64,000 nucleotides of DNA, taken from the NCBI GenBank assembly GCA_964562985.1, contig CAZLWE010000004.1:35032-99031 (forward strand), written 5' to 3'. The position numbers and the translations under genes were made by a program. Below the pieces are notes generated by a model. It saw only the letters and a program-made list of their open reading frames with translations, did not search any database and had not been told where the DNA came from. This document shows, piece after piece, positions 41,902 through 50,101 of this stretch (position 1 is its first letter; each line of letters opens with the position of its first letter). This DNA comes from SHLQ01 sp964562985. Lineage in GTDB: Bacteria; Actinomycetota; Acidimicrobiia; Acidimicrobiales; SHLQ01.

Positions 41902-42750
41902 CTACCCGACCAACGCTGGGCTTTCCGTCCGGCGCAGAGCCACAGCGAGTTCCTTGACGGCGAGCACCACGAAGAACTGCAAGATGCTGAGCCCCGAAAT
42001 CGTCGCGCCACCGGCGGTGCCGAAGTGAAAACTGATGAGCAGGCCCGCAACGACCGACAGCGAGCCGATGAGAATCGATACTCCCATGATCGCTGGGATA
42101 CGACGAGCGAGCAGGGTCGCTGTTGCCGGTGGGCCGACGATCAGTCCAAAGACCAAGAGCGTGCCGATGGCCTGGAAACTGGCCACGATGCTCACGGTCA
42201 GAAGCGTGAGCAAGATGGCCTGAGTGAGTTGCGGACGCATCCCAAGGGTTTGTGCCTTTTGGCGATTGAAGGTGAGCGCTAGGAATGGCCGGTACATCAC
42301 GATGGTCACCACAACCACGACGATCGCTGCGATCGCCTGATTTCGAATGTCCTCGGCAGTGATTCCAAAGACGTTTCCGAAGAGCAACGCGGTGACCTCG
42401 ACGGCGAACGATTGCACCCGGGAAACAATGATGATCCCGAGCGCCAACATGCCGACGAAGAGCAACCCAATCGCCGTGTCGTCGCGCACGGTGGTTCGGT
42501 TCGAGACAACACTGACCAACCCGCTCATCACAATTGCGGCAACAAAGGCCCCGATGAGCGGGCTGAATCCGAGAAGGACCGCCACGGCGATACCTGGGAT
42601 GACACCGTGAGCGAGCGCATCCCCGAGAAAGGCGAGTCCGCGGATGACCACCCACGTGCCAACGATCGATGTAGCAACAACTGCGACCAAGCTGCCGATC
42701 AAGGCCCGCTGCATGAATGCAGGTTCAAAGGCCTCGATCAGCCACTCCAT
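41902..42750 (-). CDS. znuB: Zinc ABC transporter permease (ABC-3 family)
   Basis: Membrane permease of 282 residues with about eight or nine hydrophobic segments. Family marks are FLGDALAHGVIPGIAVAVLL near the N-terminus and ALLFGNVFGITAEDI in the middle. It lies 12 bases downstream of the znuA-like binding-protein gene and is certainly the same operon. The metal assignment (zinc rather than manganese or iron) comes from the His-rich binding protein and the zur gene next door. Confidence 0.93.
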   Translation of the reverse strand: MEWLIEAFEPAFMQRALIGSLVAVVATSIVGTWVVIRGLAFLGDALAHGVIPGIAVAVLLGFSPLIGAFVAAIVMSGLVSVVSNRTTVRDDTAIGLLFVGMLALGIIIVSRVQSFAVEVTALLFGNVFGITAEDIRNQAIAAIVVVVVTIVMYRPFLALTFNRQKAQTLGMRPQLTQAILLTLLTVSIVASFQAIGTLLVFGLIVGPPATATLLARRIPAIMGVSILIGSLSVVAGLLISFHFGTAGGATISGLSILQFFVVLAVKELAVALRRTESPALVG

Positions 42751-42762
42751 GCTCGCCTCCGA

Positions 42763-43842
42763 CTATGAGCCGAGGGCGTCTGCCATGCGGTTGGCGTTGG
42801 TTCGCACCATGTCGATGTAGGTCGCACCATCAGAGTCTGCGTCACCGAGTGACTCGGTGAACAATTCGACGACGGAAATGTCGCCAACTTCGTCGGCGAT
42901 CGTGTTGATCAGTTCGTCGGAAGCCGAGACGTCACTGAAGATCGCGGGTACGCCCTCGTCTTCGATCGTGTGGACGAGTTCGGTGAGCGCTTCGCCGTCT
43001 GCGCCTTCGAGGGTGCTTCCACTTGGGATCACGGCGCCGACAACTTCGAAGTCGTACTGGTCGGCGAAGTACCCGAAGACTTCGTGGTTGGTGATGAGTA
43101 CACGCTGCTCGTCGGACAGCCCGGCGAACACCTCAGTGACCTCAGCATCGAGTGCTTCGAGTTCGGCGACATAGCTGTCGGCATTGGCTTGCACGGATTC
43201 GGCGTCGATACCCTCGACCGTCTCGATGAGGAATGCGGCGATGCCTTCGACGGCTACGGCCATACGAACCGGGTCGGTGAAGAAGTGTGGATCTGCGCCG
43301 CCCTCTTCGTGGCCGTGCTCGTCACCTTCTTCATCGTCATGCTCTTCGCCCTCTTCATCGTCATGCTCTTCGCCCTCTTCATCGTCATGCTCTTCGCCCT
43401 CTTCGTCGTCATGGCCGTGCGAGTCACCCTCAGCAAACTCCAAGGTCTCGACGGCGTCGATCGCGTGATGAACCGAAATGCCATCGCCTTCAGCGGCTTC
43501 GATGGTGTCCCAGAGTCCTTCTTCGAAGAAAGCGCCGTTGATGATCAGGGCGTCGGCGTCGCCGACGAGCGCGATCTGTTGTGCCGATGGCTGGAAGTCA
43601 TGTGGGTCGGCGCCCACGGGCATGATCGTCTCAACGTTGGCGAGGTCACCAACGAGGTTGCCTACGACATCACCCAAGATGTTGGTGGTGACCGCGATGG
43701 TCGGTGCATCTTCGGTGTTGTCAGCAACCGCGGCTTCGGTGATGCCAGCGACGTTGACTTCGGCGTCGGAGCCGCAGGCGGCGGCTACAAGGCTGAGGGC
43801 AGCAAACCCTGCCACCAATCGTCGAACTGTTTGCTTGCTCAT
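42763..43842 (-). CDS. znuA: Zinc-binding lipoprotein of ABC transporter, with His/acid-rich loop
   Basis: Cluster A-I substrate-binding protein of 359 residues. The lipoprotein signal is AGFAALSLVAAACGS. Metal-site segments include VGADPHDFQPSAQQIALV, DPHFFTDPVRMAVAVEGI and LITNHEVFGYFADQYDF. Residues ~138-185 are an acidic His loop built from repeated EEGEEHDD units. Such loops are typical of zinc-specific ZnuA and may help to gather or sense zinc. A Zur-type box lies 19-33 bases upstream, so repression by Zur when zinc is plentiful is expected. Confidence 0.94.
   Translation of the reverse strand: MSKQTVRRLVAGFAALSLVAAACGSDAEVNVAGITEAAVADNTEDAPTIAVTTNILGDVVGNLVGDLANVETIMPVGADPHDFQPSAQQIALVGDADALIINGAFFEEGLWDTIEAAEGDGISVHHAIDAVETLEFAEGDSHGHDDEEGEEHDDEEGEEHDDEEGEEHDDEEGDEHGHEEGGADPHFFTDPVRMAVAVEGIAAFLIETVEGIDAESVQANADSYVAELEALDAEVTEVFAGLSDEQRVLITNHEVFGYFADQYDFEVVGAVIPSGSTLEGADGEALTELVHTIEDEGVPAIFSDVSASDELINTIADEVGDISVVELFTESLGDADSDGATYIDMVRTNANRMADALGS
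43330..43401. repeat. Three exact 24-bp tandem repeats inside znuA
   Basis: Three identical 24-base units (each starting TTCATCGTCATG on the plus strand), with a partial fourth, encode the repeated DDEEGEEH motif of the His-rich loop. Perfect DNA identity suggests recent slippage, and the copy number may vary between strains. Confidence 0.9.
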
Positions 43843-43860
43843 GCGATACTCCAGCAGTAA

Positions 43861-43875
43861 TGAGAATGATTATCA
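43861..43875. promoter_or_regulatory. Zur box
   Basis: TGAGAATGATTATCA matches the Fur/Zur 7-1-7 pattern TGAtAATnATTaTCA with one mismatch. It lies in the divergent gap, 19-33 bases from the znuA start and about 85 bases from znuC. A zur-like gene is the second gene of the znuC operon, so it can serve both directions. Confidence 0.85.
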
Positions 43876-43958
43876 CTCACACTATAGAGGTGGGGCCTGC
43901 ACCAACAAGGCGGCCTCGCGAAGTTTCCGTTCGCATGTGTCACACGTACTCTGACCCC

Positions 43959-44699
43959 GTGACCTCGGCGATCTCCACCGTCAACTTGTGTGCCGACTAC
44001 GGCGACACACACGCCTTGTGCGATGTGTCGATTGACGTTCCCGAGGCCGCATCACTTGCAGTCATCGGACCCAACGGGTCCGGCAAGTCCACCTTGCTCG
44101 GTGTGCTCGCCGGAACGATCGACGCGGTTTCGGGCACGGCCAACGTTGCCGGCAAGCTGCCAGCGTTGGTTTTGCAATCCACCGACGTCGACCGCAGCCT
44201 TCCAATCACCGTCCGAGACACGGTGTCGCTTGCCCGCTATCCGACCGTTGGGCTATTCCGACGCTTCTCTGCGGCCGATAAGGCCGCGGTTGACGAAGCA
44301 CTCACTCGCCTCGACATCGCCGACCTCGCCGATCGCCAACTGCATGAACTCTCGGGCGGCCAACGCCAACGGACCTTGGTAGCCCAGGGCGTGGCTCAAG
44401 AAGCCGACGTCCTACTTCTCGACGAACCGATCACCGGCCTCGACATGACGTCGCGGTCGGTCATCTTGGATCTCATCGACGAAGAGGTCGCCAAAGGCAA
44501 GACGGTCGTGTTGACGACCCACAACCTCGAAGAAGCCCGGCTGTGTAGCTACGTGCTGCTGCTCAACTCGTCAGCGCTTGCGTTCGGGACACCCGACGAG
44601 GTGATGAACGTGGAGAACCTGCGGCGCGCGTTCGGGGGCAAGTTCCTCCAAGTCGGCGATGAGTTCATCTTGGACGACCCGCACCATCACCACCACTAA
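43959..44699 (+). CDS. znuC: Zinc ABC transporter ATP-binding protein with C-terminal His tail
   Basis: ABC ATPase of 246 residues. I place the start at the GTG at 43959 (VTSAISTVNLCADYGD), since the longer reading through 43860 covers the Zur box and looks non-coding. Walker A is IGPNGSGKSTLLGVLAG, the signature is LSGGQRQRTLVAQG, Walker B is VLLLDEPITGLD, and the switch His is in VVLTTHNLEEARL. The last residues are DDPHHHHH, a natural run of five histidines that could bind zinc. It is divergent from znuAB and upstream of zur. Confidence 0.92.
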   Translation: MTSAISTVNLCADYGDTHALCDVSIDVPEAASLAVIGPNGSGKSTLLGVLAGTIDAVSGTANVAGKLPALVLQSTDVDRSLPITVRDTVSLARYPTVGLFRRFSAADKAAVDEALTRLDIADLADRQLHELSGGQRQRTLVAQGVAQEADVLLLDEPITGLDMTSRSVILDLIDEEVAKGKTVVLTTHNLEEARLCSYVLLLNSSALAFGTPDEVMNVENLRRAFGGKFLQVGDEFILDDPHHHHH

Positions 44700-44737
44700 C
44701 GGCGGCTGGCCGTGCGAGTTTCGCTATCCTCATCGAC

Positions 44738-45175
44738 ATGACCACGACCGACATCGACGACGAAGTTGCCGCGATGCTCGCGAAGGCCGAACAGCGATAC
44801 ACCACCGGCCGCAGGCGTCTAGTTACCGCGCTGCGAGAGGGCGGCCGCCCGCTCACGATTGGCCAGATCGGCGAGCTCGCCAAGGACCTCCCCCAGTCGA
44901 GCGTGTACCGAAACCTCACGATCCTCGAAGAGGTCGGCGCGGTCACCCGCATCGTCACCTCCGACGAGTTCGCCCGATACGAGTTAGCCGAGCATCTGAC
45001 CGGCCATCACCACCACCTCATCTGCACGAGCTGTGGTGATGTAGCCGACTTCGAGCTCGACCACGCAACCGAGCACACGCTTGACGCCGCGCTTCACAAG
45101 GCCGCGAAGGCAGCTGGCTTTCAAGTCGGCGAACACCGCCTCGACCTGCTCGGCACCTGCACAAACTGCACCTAG
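44738..45175 (+). CDS. zur: Fur-family regulator, Zur type
   Basis: Metal-responsive repressor of 145 residues. The winged helix includes PLTIGQIGELAKDLPQSSVY and RNLTILEEVGAVTRI. The regulatory metal site is the His cluster HLTGHHHHLICTSCGDVAD, and structural zinc Cys pairs are CTSC and CTNC. Its position behind znuC and near a Zur box supports zinc rather than iron. It should repress znuA/znuB and possibly its own operon. The palindromic element begins two bases after the TAG stop. Confidence 0.93.
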   Translation: MTTTDIDDEVAAMLAKAEQRYTTGRRRLVTALREGGRPLTIGQIGELAKDLPQSSVYRNLTILEEVGAVTRIVTSDEFARYELAEHLTGHHHHLICTSCGDVADFELDHATEHTLDAALHKAAKAAGFQVGEHRLDLLGTCTNCT

Positions 45176-45177
45176 AA

Positions 45178-45225
45178 AATCTGTGGTCCGAAATTGGTCG
45201 ATAGCTCGGAAACCGACCACAGATT
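45178..45225 (+). repeat. Palindromic element, copy C
   Basis: A 48-base element with perfect 11-base arms AATCTGTGGTC and GACCACAGATT. It starts two bases after the zur stop. Read in the direction of the preceding gene it aligns with copies A and B, sharing the arms and a CGATAG plus CGG core. There is no T-run after the stem. Confidence 0.88.
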
Positions 45226-45392
45226 CCTTCCTGGCCACGCGAATTCGGAACAGGTCATGGATAGCACGTAAGAACCTTCATAATCCGGCCCGATCTGGCC
45301 CATATCGACCAAACGCGCACCGATAGCTCACCTATGGTTGGACCATCGCCGACCATTGGCTGGAACTAGAAAGGTGACGATCGGTGACCGAT
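45226..45392. other. No gene seen
   Basis: Stretch between the palindromic element and a possible small gene. It holds no reading frame with convincing coding character and no clear terminator. Confidence 0.5.
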
Positions 45393-45608
45393 TCACAGAG
45401 CGACAAGAACGGAACGAGCTGCGATCTCAACCTTGACCGGGACCGCTTCATCACGCGTCGAATCCCGAAGAAGGCGCTCCACGTCCTCGACCTGACCTTC
45501 CTGTTCGACTTCGCCCGCATCGAGGCCTTCGCGAATCAACGGCGTTTCGGCTTCCCTAGCTAGCGCCGACGCGAGCCGGTGAGCGTCACGTGCCGAGAGA
45601 CACGCGCG
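45393..45608 (-). CDS. Possible small protein
   Basis: Possible 71-residue protein starting MRACLSARDAHRLASALARE and ending AARSVLVAL. Codon choice is GC-rich at third positions, as in neighbouring genes, and the composition looks like a normal small soluble helical protein with an acidic middle (AGEVEQEGQVEDVERLL). No good ribosome site is visible before the ATG at 45608, and the frame continues upstream to 45734 without a better start. Function is unknown. It could be spurious. Confidence 0.4.
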   Translation of the reverse strand, partial: RACLSARDAHRLASALAREAETPLIREGLDAGEVEQEGQVEDVERLLRDSTRDEAVPVKVEIAARSVLVAL

Positions 45609-45784
45609 CATTGCAAGACCATAACCAACAGGTAAGAATCGTCTCGACTGGCGACCGTTTGTACTGTACTGCTGCCAGTATTTTTCGGAGCCGCATTCGG
45701 GTCTGTGTTGTTGTCCGGGTCCGCGCCAAATCAACCACTAACAGGTAGGTACATCATGACCCTGATTCCATGGGGAGGCGCCCA

Positions 45785-46804
45785 ATGACGTCTCCCAAGA
45801 AGGTCGCCAGTTGGCGGCTAATCGCTACTCTTCTCGCTCTTGTCCTGGTGGCAGCAGCTTGCGGTAGCGACACAAGCACCGAACAAGCAAGCCCAGAGAC
45901 AGACGTAGCTGGAGAGAGTATTGAGTCCGAGGAGACCGTGGCCGATGTAGCCGCGGAAGCCGAGGGCGAGGCAGATACTGCCGTTCGCACCCTGAATCTG
46001 GGTGCTATTCCCGACCAGGAACCGGAGCGCCTCCAGCGCACCTACGACCTGCTCGCCACGTACCTCGAGGCAGAGATCGACAACCTTGCGGTCGAGTACA
46101 TCCCGGTAACCGAGTACTCATCGGCGGTAACCGGCTTCAGCACCGGCGATCTCGACGCCGTCTGGTTCGGCGGTTTGACCGGCGTCCAGGCACGCCTCGA
46201 AGTCGAAGGTTCCACCGCCATCCTCCAGCGAGATATCGATGAGGACTTCACGTCGGTGTTCATCGCACGTGCCGATAGCGGCATCGAGCCGTTCAACTCC
46301 GTCGATGGCCTGGAGGCCATCGTTGGACGTTCGTTTACGTTCGGCTCAGAGTCATCGACCTCGGGTCGCCTGATGCCACAGGCGTTTTTGAACGACGCCA
46401 GCATCGACCCAGCTGCAGACTTCGCTGGCCAGCCCGGGTTCTCCGGAAGCCACGATGCAACGATCGAGGTCGTCACGGCAGGAAGCTTTGAGGTTGGCGC
46501 GTTGAACTCACAGGTCTGGGACGCACGCATCGAAGAGGGTGCCGTCGACACCTCCGAGGTCATCGAGATCTTCCGCACCCCAACCTTCTTCGACTATCAC
46601 TGGGTTGCTCAACCTGACCTCGACGTTCGCCTCGGCGAAGGCTTCACCGACGAGTTGACCGAAGCCTTCCTCGGGCTCGACGAGTCGAACCCCGACCACG
46701 CCGCGATTCTTGAACTCTTCGGAGCCGGTTCGTTCATCGTCACTGAGAACGACAACTACCAAGCGATCGAACTCGTCGGTCGAGACAGCGGACTTATCCG
46801 CTAG
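45785..46804 (+). CDS. PhnD-like substrate-binding lipoprotein of an ABC transporter
   Basis: Periplasmic-binding-type lipoprotein of 339 residues. The ATG at 45785 follows GGGGAGG by six bases; an ATG five codons earlier is the alternative. The lipobox lies in LALVLVAAACGSD, followed by an acidic linker. The PhnD-like fold is marked by LNLGAIPDQEPERLQRTYD, FSTGDLDAVWFGGLTG and FTFGSESSTSGRLMPQAFL. Members bind phosphonate, phosphite or related oxyanions; a subgroup is annotated as selenate-type. Sequence alone does not settle the ligand. It is the first gene of a three-gene importer. Confidence 0.88.
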   Translation: MTSPKKVASWRLIATLLALVLVAAACGSDTSTEQASPETDVAGESIESEETVADVAAEAEGEADTAVRTLNLGAIPDQEPERLQRTYDLLATYLEAEIDNLAVEYIPVTEYSSAVTGFSTGDLDAVWFGGLTGVQARLEVEGSTAILQRDIDEDFTSVFIARADSGIEPFNSVDGLEAIVGRSFTFGSESSTSGRLMPQAFLNDASIDPAADFAGQPGFSGSHDATIEVVTAGSFEVGALNSQVWDARIEEGAVDTSEVIEIFRTPTFFDYHWVAQPDLDVRLGEGFTDELTEAFLGLDESNPDHAAILELFGAGSFIVTENDNYQAIELVGRDSGLIR

Positions 46805-46827
46805 CACCAGCTAGCGGCGCAGAAATT

Positions 46828-47574
46828 ATGGACTCCGAACAGCGGCCGCTGGCCGTCACGGAGCTCACCGTTCGACACGGGGACGTCGTTGCACTCAACG
46901 GCGTCTCCGTTTCGGTGCGCCCGGGCGAACGCGTCGCCCTGATCGGACCCAGCGGGGCGGGCAAATCCTCACTCATCAATGTGGCGGCGGGAATCGTTGA
47001 GCCAACCTCGGGCGAGGTCACGGCCCTTGGACAGAAACTGGCGGGACTGAACGGATCGGCGCTTCGTAAACATCGTCAGCGCGTTGGCATCATTGGTCAG
47101 GCGCTTGGACTCGCACCATCGCTGCGGGTGGTGCACTCGGTAAATGGCGGCCGGCTCGGAGTGTGGAAAACCGCAACAGCCATCGCTTCACTCGTCCGAC
47201 CCAGGGAGCGCAATCAGGTCAGCAAGGTGTTAGGCGACGTTGGTCTTGCCGACCGCATCGACGCTCGCACCGGTGACCTTTCGGGCGGCGAGCAACAGCG
47301 CGTAGCCGTCGCGCGCACACTGCTCCAGCGGCCCGATCTCGTACTTGCCGACGAACCAACCTCCTCGGTCGATCCTGAACTGTCGAATCAGGTGATGGCT
47401 CTCCTCTGCGACCCGGATGCCCCGTGGGCCGCTGTCGTTAGCGTGCACGACCCCGATCTCGCTTTGCGCCACGTCGACCGAATCGTCGCGCTCAATAGGG
47501 GTGAGATCGTCTTCGATTTACCGGTTGGTGAGGTCGACCGAGAATCGATCGACGCGCTCTACGAACGAGGCTGA
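46828..47574 (+). CDS. PhnC-like ABC transporter ATP-binding protein
   Basis: ABC ATPase of 248 residues. Walker A is IGPSGAGKSSLINVAAG, the signature is LSGGEQQRVAVARTL, Walker B is DLVLADEPTSSVDPEL, and the switch His is in VVSVHDPDLALRHVD. The ASP-like region and D-loop follow the PhnC pattern. It lies 23 bases after the binding-protein gene and two bases before the permease gene, so the importer is one operon. Confidence 0.92.
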   Translation: MDSEQRPLAVTELTVRHGDVVALNGVSVSVRPGERVALIGPSGAGKSSLINVAAGIVEPTSGEVTALGQKLAGLNGSALRKHRQRVGIIGQALGLAPSLRVVHSVNGGRLGVWKTATAIASLVRPRERNQVSKVLGDVGLADRIDARTGDLSGGEQQRVAVARTLLQRPDLVLADEPTSSVDPELSNQVMALLCDPDAPWAAVVSVHDPDLALRHVDRIVALNRGEIVFDLPVGEVDRESIDALYERG

Positions 47575-47576
47575 CG

Positions 47577-49154
47577 GTGGTAGCAATCGGCGGCGACCGC
47601 ATCATCGACGATCGATCCGCCGGGCGACAGCGGACGGTTCTTCTCCTGATCGTCGCCTTGTTATGGGCGGGCTGGCGAGCCGGTATCGGCACGAACATCG
47701 TGAACGTTCGTGGCTGGCCAAACCTCCTCGAATTCTGGAGCGCGAGCATTCGCCCCGAGTTGAATGGCGAGTTCGTTCGCCTCACCATCGATGCTGCGGC
47801 GACCACGTTCGCCCTCGCCGTACTCGGCACAGTGGCGTCGCTAGCCCTCGGCGCGGTCGGCGCGATGTTGACCTCCGAGCTGATGTGGGGGAACCACGCG
47901 ATCCGCCGGGCCGCACAGTTGCTCCTCGTAGTTCCTCGCGCGATTCATGAGGTCATTTGGGCGCTGCTACTAGTCCAAGTGTTCGGCTTCGACCCGATGG
48001 TCGCCGTGTTGGCGATCGCCATTCCCTTCGGGGCCATCGTGACCAAGGTGTACGCCGATGCAATCGACACCAGCGACCGGGCCGGGTTCGACCAGCTGCG
48101 CTCCACCGGCGCCGGGCGACTGACCGCGTTGCTCTACGGCGTGCTTCCCGAGATCCGTCACGACTTTGTCTCCTACGGCTTCTACCGGATGGAGTGCTCC
48201 ATTCGTTCGGCTGCCGTGCTCGGAATCGTCGGCGTGGGCGGCCTTGGTTTCCAACTCGACCTCAGCTTCGAGACGCTTCGCTACAACGAGATCTGGACGC
48301 TGATCGTTGCCCTGATGATCTTGAGTGGCCTTATCGATCGTTGGTCGACGGTGATCCGCCGCTCGAGCGAGCGCACCGTCAACCGGCTTTCGATTGCCGC
48401 CGTTGCACTCCTGGTGCCGGTGTCTGCCTGGTGGGTGGGACTCGACCCGACGGTCTTTTGGGATGAGCGGACCTTCCGGCTCGGACGAGGACTACTTGCC
48501 AACCTGTTCTCACCGGTGCTCGGGCCGGGTGGCTGGGGCGAACTGTTCCGAGCCACCGTGGACACCGCAGCGCTTTCAATTCTCGCTCTGGTGATCTCGG
48601 CCATCGGAGGCTTCATCTTTGCGCTGGTCGCCCGTCGTCGCACCGAGACGTTGGCCGTACCAACACCGCTAAGCGAAGCGACAGGCCTCATCACTCGCAT
48701 CTTCTTGCTGCTGGCTCGCAGCGTTCCCGCACCGATCTGGGCATTCCTCGCCGTGCTCATCTTCTTCCCCGGCCTGTGGCCCGGCGCCATCGGCTTGGCT
48801 ATCTACAACCTCGGCGTCATCGGACGGCTCTTCGCTGAGGCGATCGAAGACACCGACACCGCACCAACCGACCAACTTCTCGCCACGGGGTCGAGCCGCC
48901 TCAGCGCGCTGCTTTACGGTTCGATCCCCGCGGTATCGCCACGTCTCATCGCGCTGAGCGTCTATCGGTTCGAGGTGATCGTACGCGAAACGGTTGTGGT
49001 TGGCGTCGTCGGTGCCGGCGGACTCGGCCAACTGCTCAACGACCACCTCGTGGCTCGGGATTTCTCCGCCGTGACCGGTGTGATCGTCGTGTTGACGATC
49101 GCCGCCATCGCTGTAGACGCGCTCGGCAACCGCCTGAGGCACCAGCTGCGCTAG
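47577..49154 (+). CDS. PhnE-like ABC permease, two permease domains in one chain
   Basis: Permease of 525 residues, about twice the usual PhnE length, starting at a GTG two bases after the ATPase stop. The first unit has its coupling loop at DQLRSTGAGRLTALLYGVLP (~residue 175). The second has DQLLATGSSRLSALLYGSIP near residue 440, then VVGVVGAGGLGQLL. Both loops keep the G-x-x-x-x-L-Y-G-x-x-P pattern, so both are probably functional and the chain replaces a permease dimer. A hydrophobic linker lies around residue 270-285. Confidence 0.92.
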   Translation: MVAIGGDRIIDDRSAGRQRTVLLLIVALLWAGWRAGIGTNIVNVRGWPNLLEFWSASIRPELNGEFVRLTIDAAATTFALAVLGTVASLALGAVGAMLTSELMWGNHAIRRAAQLLLVVPRAIHEVIWALLLVQVFGFDPMVAVLAIAIPFGAIVTKVYADAIDTSDRAGFDQLRSTGAGRLTALLYGVLPEIRHDFVSYGFYRMECSIRSAAVLGIVGVGGLGFQLDLSFETLRYNEIWTLIVALMILSGLIDRWSTVIRRSSERTVNRLSIAAVALLVPVSAWWVGLDPTVFWDERTFRLGRGLLANLFSPVLGPGGWGELFRATVDTAALSILALVISAIGGFIFALVARRRTETLAVPTPLSEATGLITRIFLLLARSVPAPIWAFLAVLIFFPGLWPGAIGLAIYNLGVIGRLFAEAIEDTDTAPTDQLLATGSSRLSALLYGSIPAVSPRLIALSVYRFEVIVRETVVVGVVGAGGLGQLLNDHLVARDFSAVTGVIVVLTIAAIAVDALGNRLRHQLR

Positions 49155-49232
49155 CTGCCACCCATAAGTCAAAAGCCGGAGCGCCTTAGCGCCATTGTTC
49201 ATGTGGACAGCAGCTCTTGACGATGTCGATAT

Positions 49233-49266
49233 TTGAGCGTATGCTCAAGATTAAGCACTTGCTCAA
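49233..49266. promoter_or_regulatory. Two tandem palindromes, candidate operators
   Basis: TTGAGCGTATGCTCAA (49233-49248) is a palindrome with 6-base arms. TTAAGCACTTGCTCAA (49251-49266) is the same motif with one arm mismatch. The two are 18 bp apart and end 19 bases before the DCC-family start, in the expected promoter position. No regulator gene is adjacent. Confidence 0.7.
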
Positions 49267-49285
49267 CTATTCAAAAGGAGTAGTG

Positions 49286-49993
49286 ATGACCACGACCACC
49301 CCTCCAACCCCCGAGGCGCAGTTTCTCTACGACGACGGCTGCCCAATGTGCAAGGGATACACGAGCATCTTCACCGGTTTGGGCTGGGCCGACCGGGCCG
49401 GGTTCAGCACCGTCGACGACACGACGCTTGCCGATCTCGATCTCGACCGTACTCGCCACTTCATCCCGCTCCGCGACCCGAAGACCGGCGCGGTTCGTTA
49501 CGGACTCGACGGCATCCTTGCAGTCGTTGGCAAGAACCTCCCTGTGGTCGAGCGGCTCGGCCGGACGCGACCGGTCCGAGCCACCCTCGAGGCTATGTAC
49601 TGGCTCATCACCTACAACCGCCGCCACATCGTTGCCGCAGCGCCACCAGTCACCGGATTCGATTGTGCACCCGACTTCCGACGAGCCCCGGTCATCACCT
49701 ATCTCATGGGGACCGCAGCAATCACCGCCGGCATCACGGTGGCCCTAGGCCTCATCCCATTCGCTGTCCCCATGACCTGCGCCGGGCTCGTGCTGGCGGC
49801 CGGCCGTGATGTGGCGTGGGCAATGGAGCGAGAGGTAGCCCTTGGGCACGCGGCAACAGCAACGCTTGCCGGCGTAGGCGCCGCCGCTATTGCACTGACC
49901 CTGGGAGCGCCCATGGTAATCGCGACAACCATCGGAGGCGCCGTCGGCGCACGAAAGCTCTGGCTACGGCGCTGGATGCTCCGCCGACCCTAA
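49286..49993 (+). CDS. DCC-family (DUF393) thiol-disulfide oxidoreductase-like membrane protein
   Basis: Protein of 235 residues. The ATG at 49286 follows AAAGGAG. The family-defining motif is FLYDDGCPMCKGYTSIF, with a CxxC-type pair. A DUF393 body follows to about residue 120 (VRYGLDGILAVVGKNL, LEAMYWLITYNR). The C-terminal ~90 residues form two or three hydrophobic segments (MGTAAITAGITVALGLIPFA, TLAGVGAAAIALTLGA), an addition to the core domain. A thiol-redox role is predicted by family only. The tandem palindromes suggest specific transcriptional control. Confidence 0.85.
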   Translation: MTTTTPPTPEAQFLYDDGCPMCKGYTSIFTGLGWADRAGFSTVDDTTLADLDLDRTRHFIPLRDPKTGAVRYGLDGILAVVGKNLPVVERLGRTRPVRATLEAMYWLITYNRRHIVAAAPPVTGFDCAPDFRRAPVITYLMGTAAITAGITVALGLIPFAVPMTCAGLVLAAGRDVAWAMEREVALGHAATATLAGVGAAAIALTLGAPMVIATTIGGAVGARKLWLRRWMLRRP

Positions 49994-50101
49994 GCCGTCA
50001 CGGACCGAGGCCAAAGGCCAACAACGACTCCGAACGAATACTGCGCTTCTACACGGTGTTCCCTGTTCACCTGTGTCTATGACTAACCGGGCTGCGCATT
50101 C

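Noticed and set aside
43330..43401. Separate repeat element or minisatellite
   Set aside because: The repeats are in frame and encode the His/acid loop of ZnuA, so they are part of the gene.
42970..43860. Plus-strand open frame opposite znuA
   Set aside because: Hydrophobic stretch arises from the antisense of the His/acid repeats; znuA has signal peptide and metal motifs.
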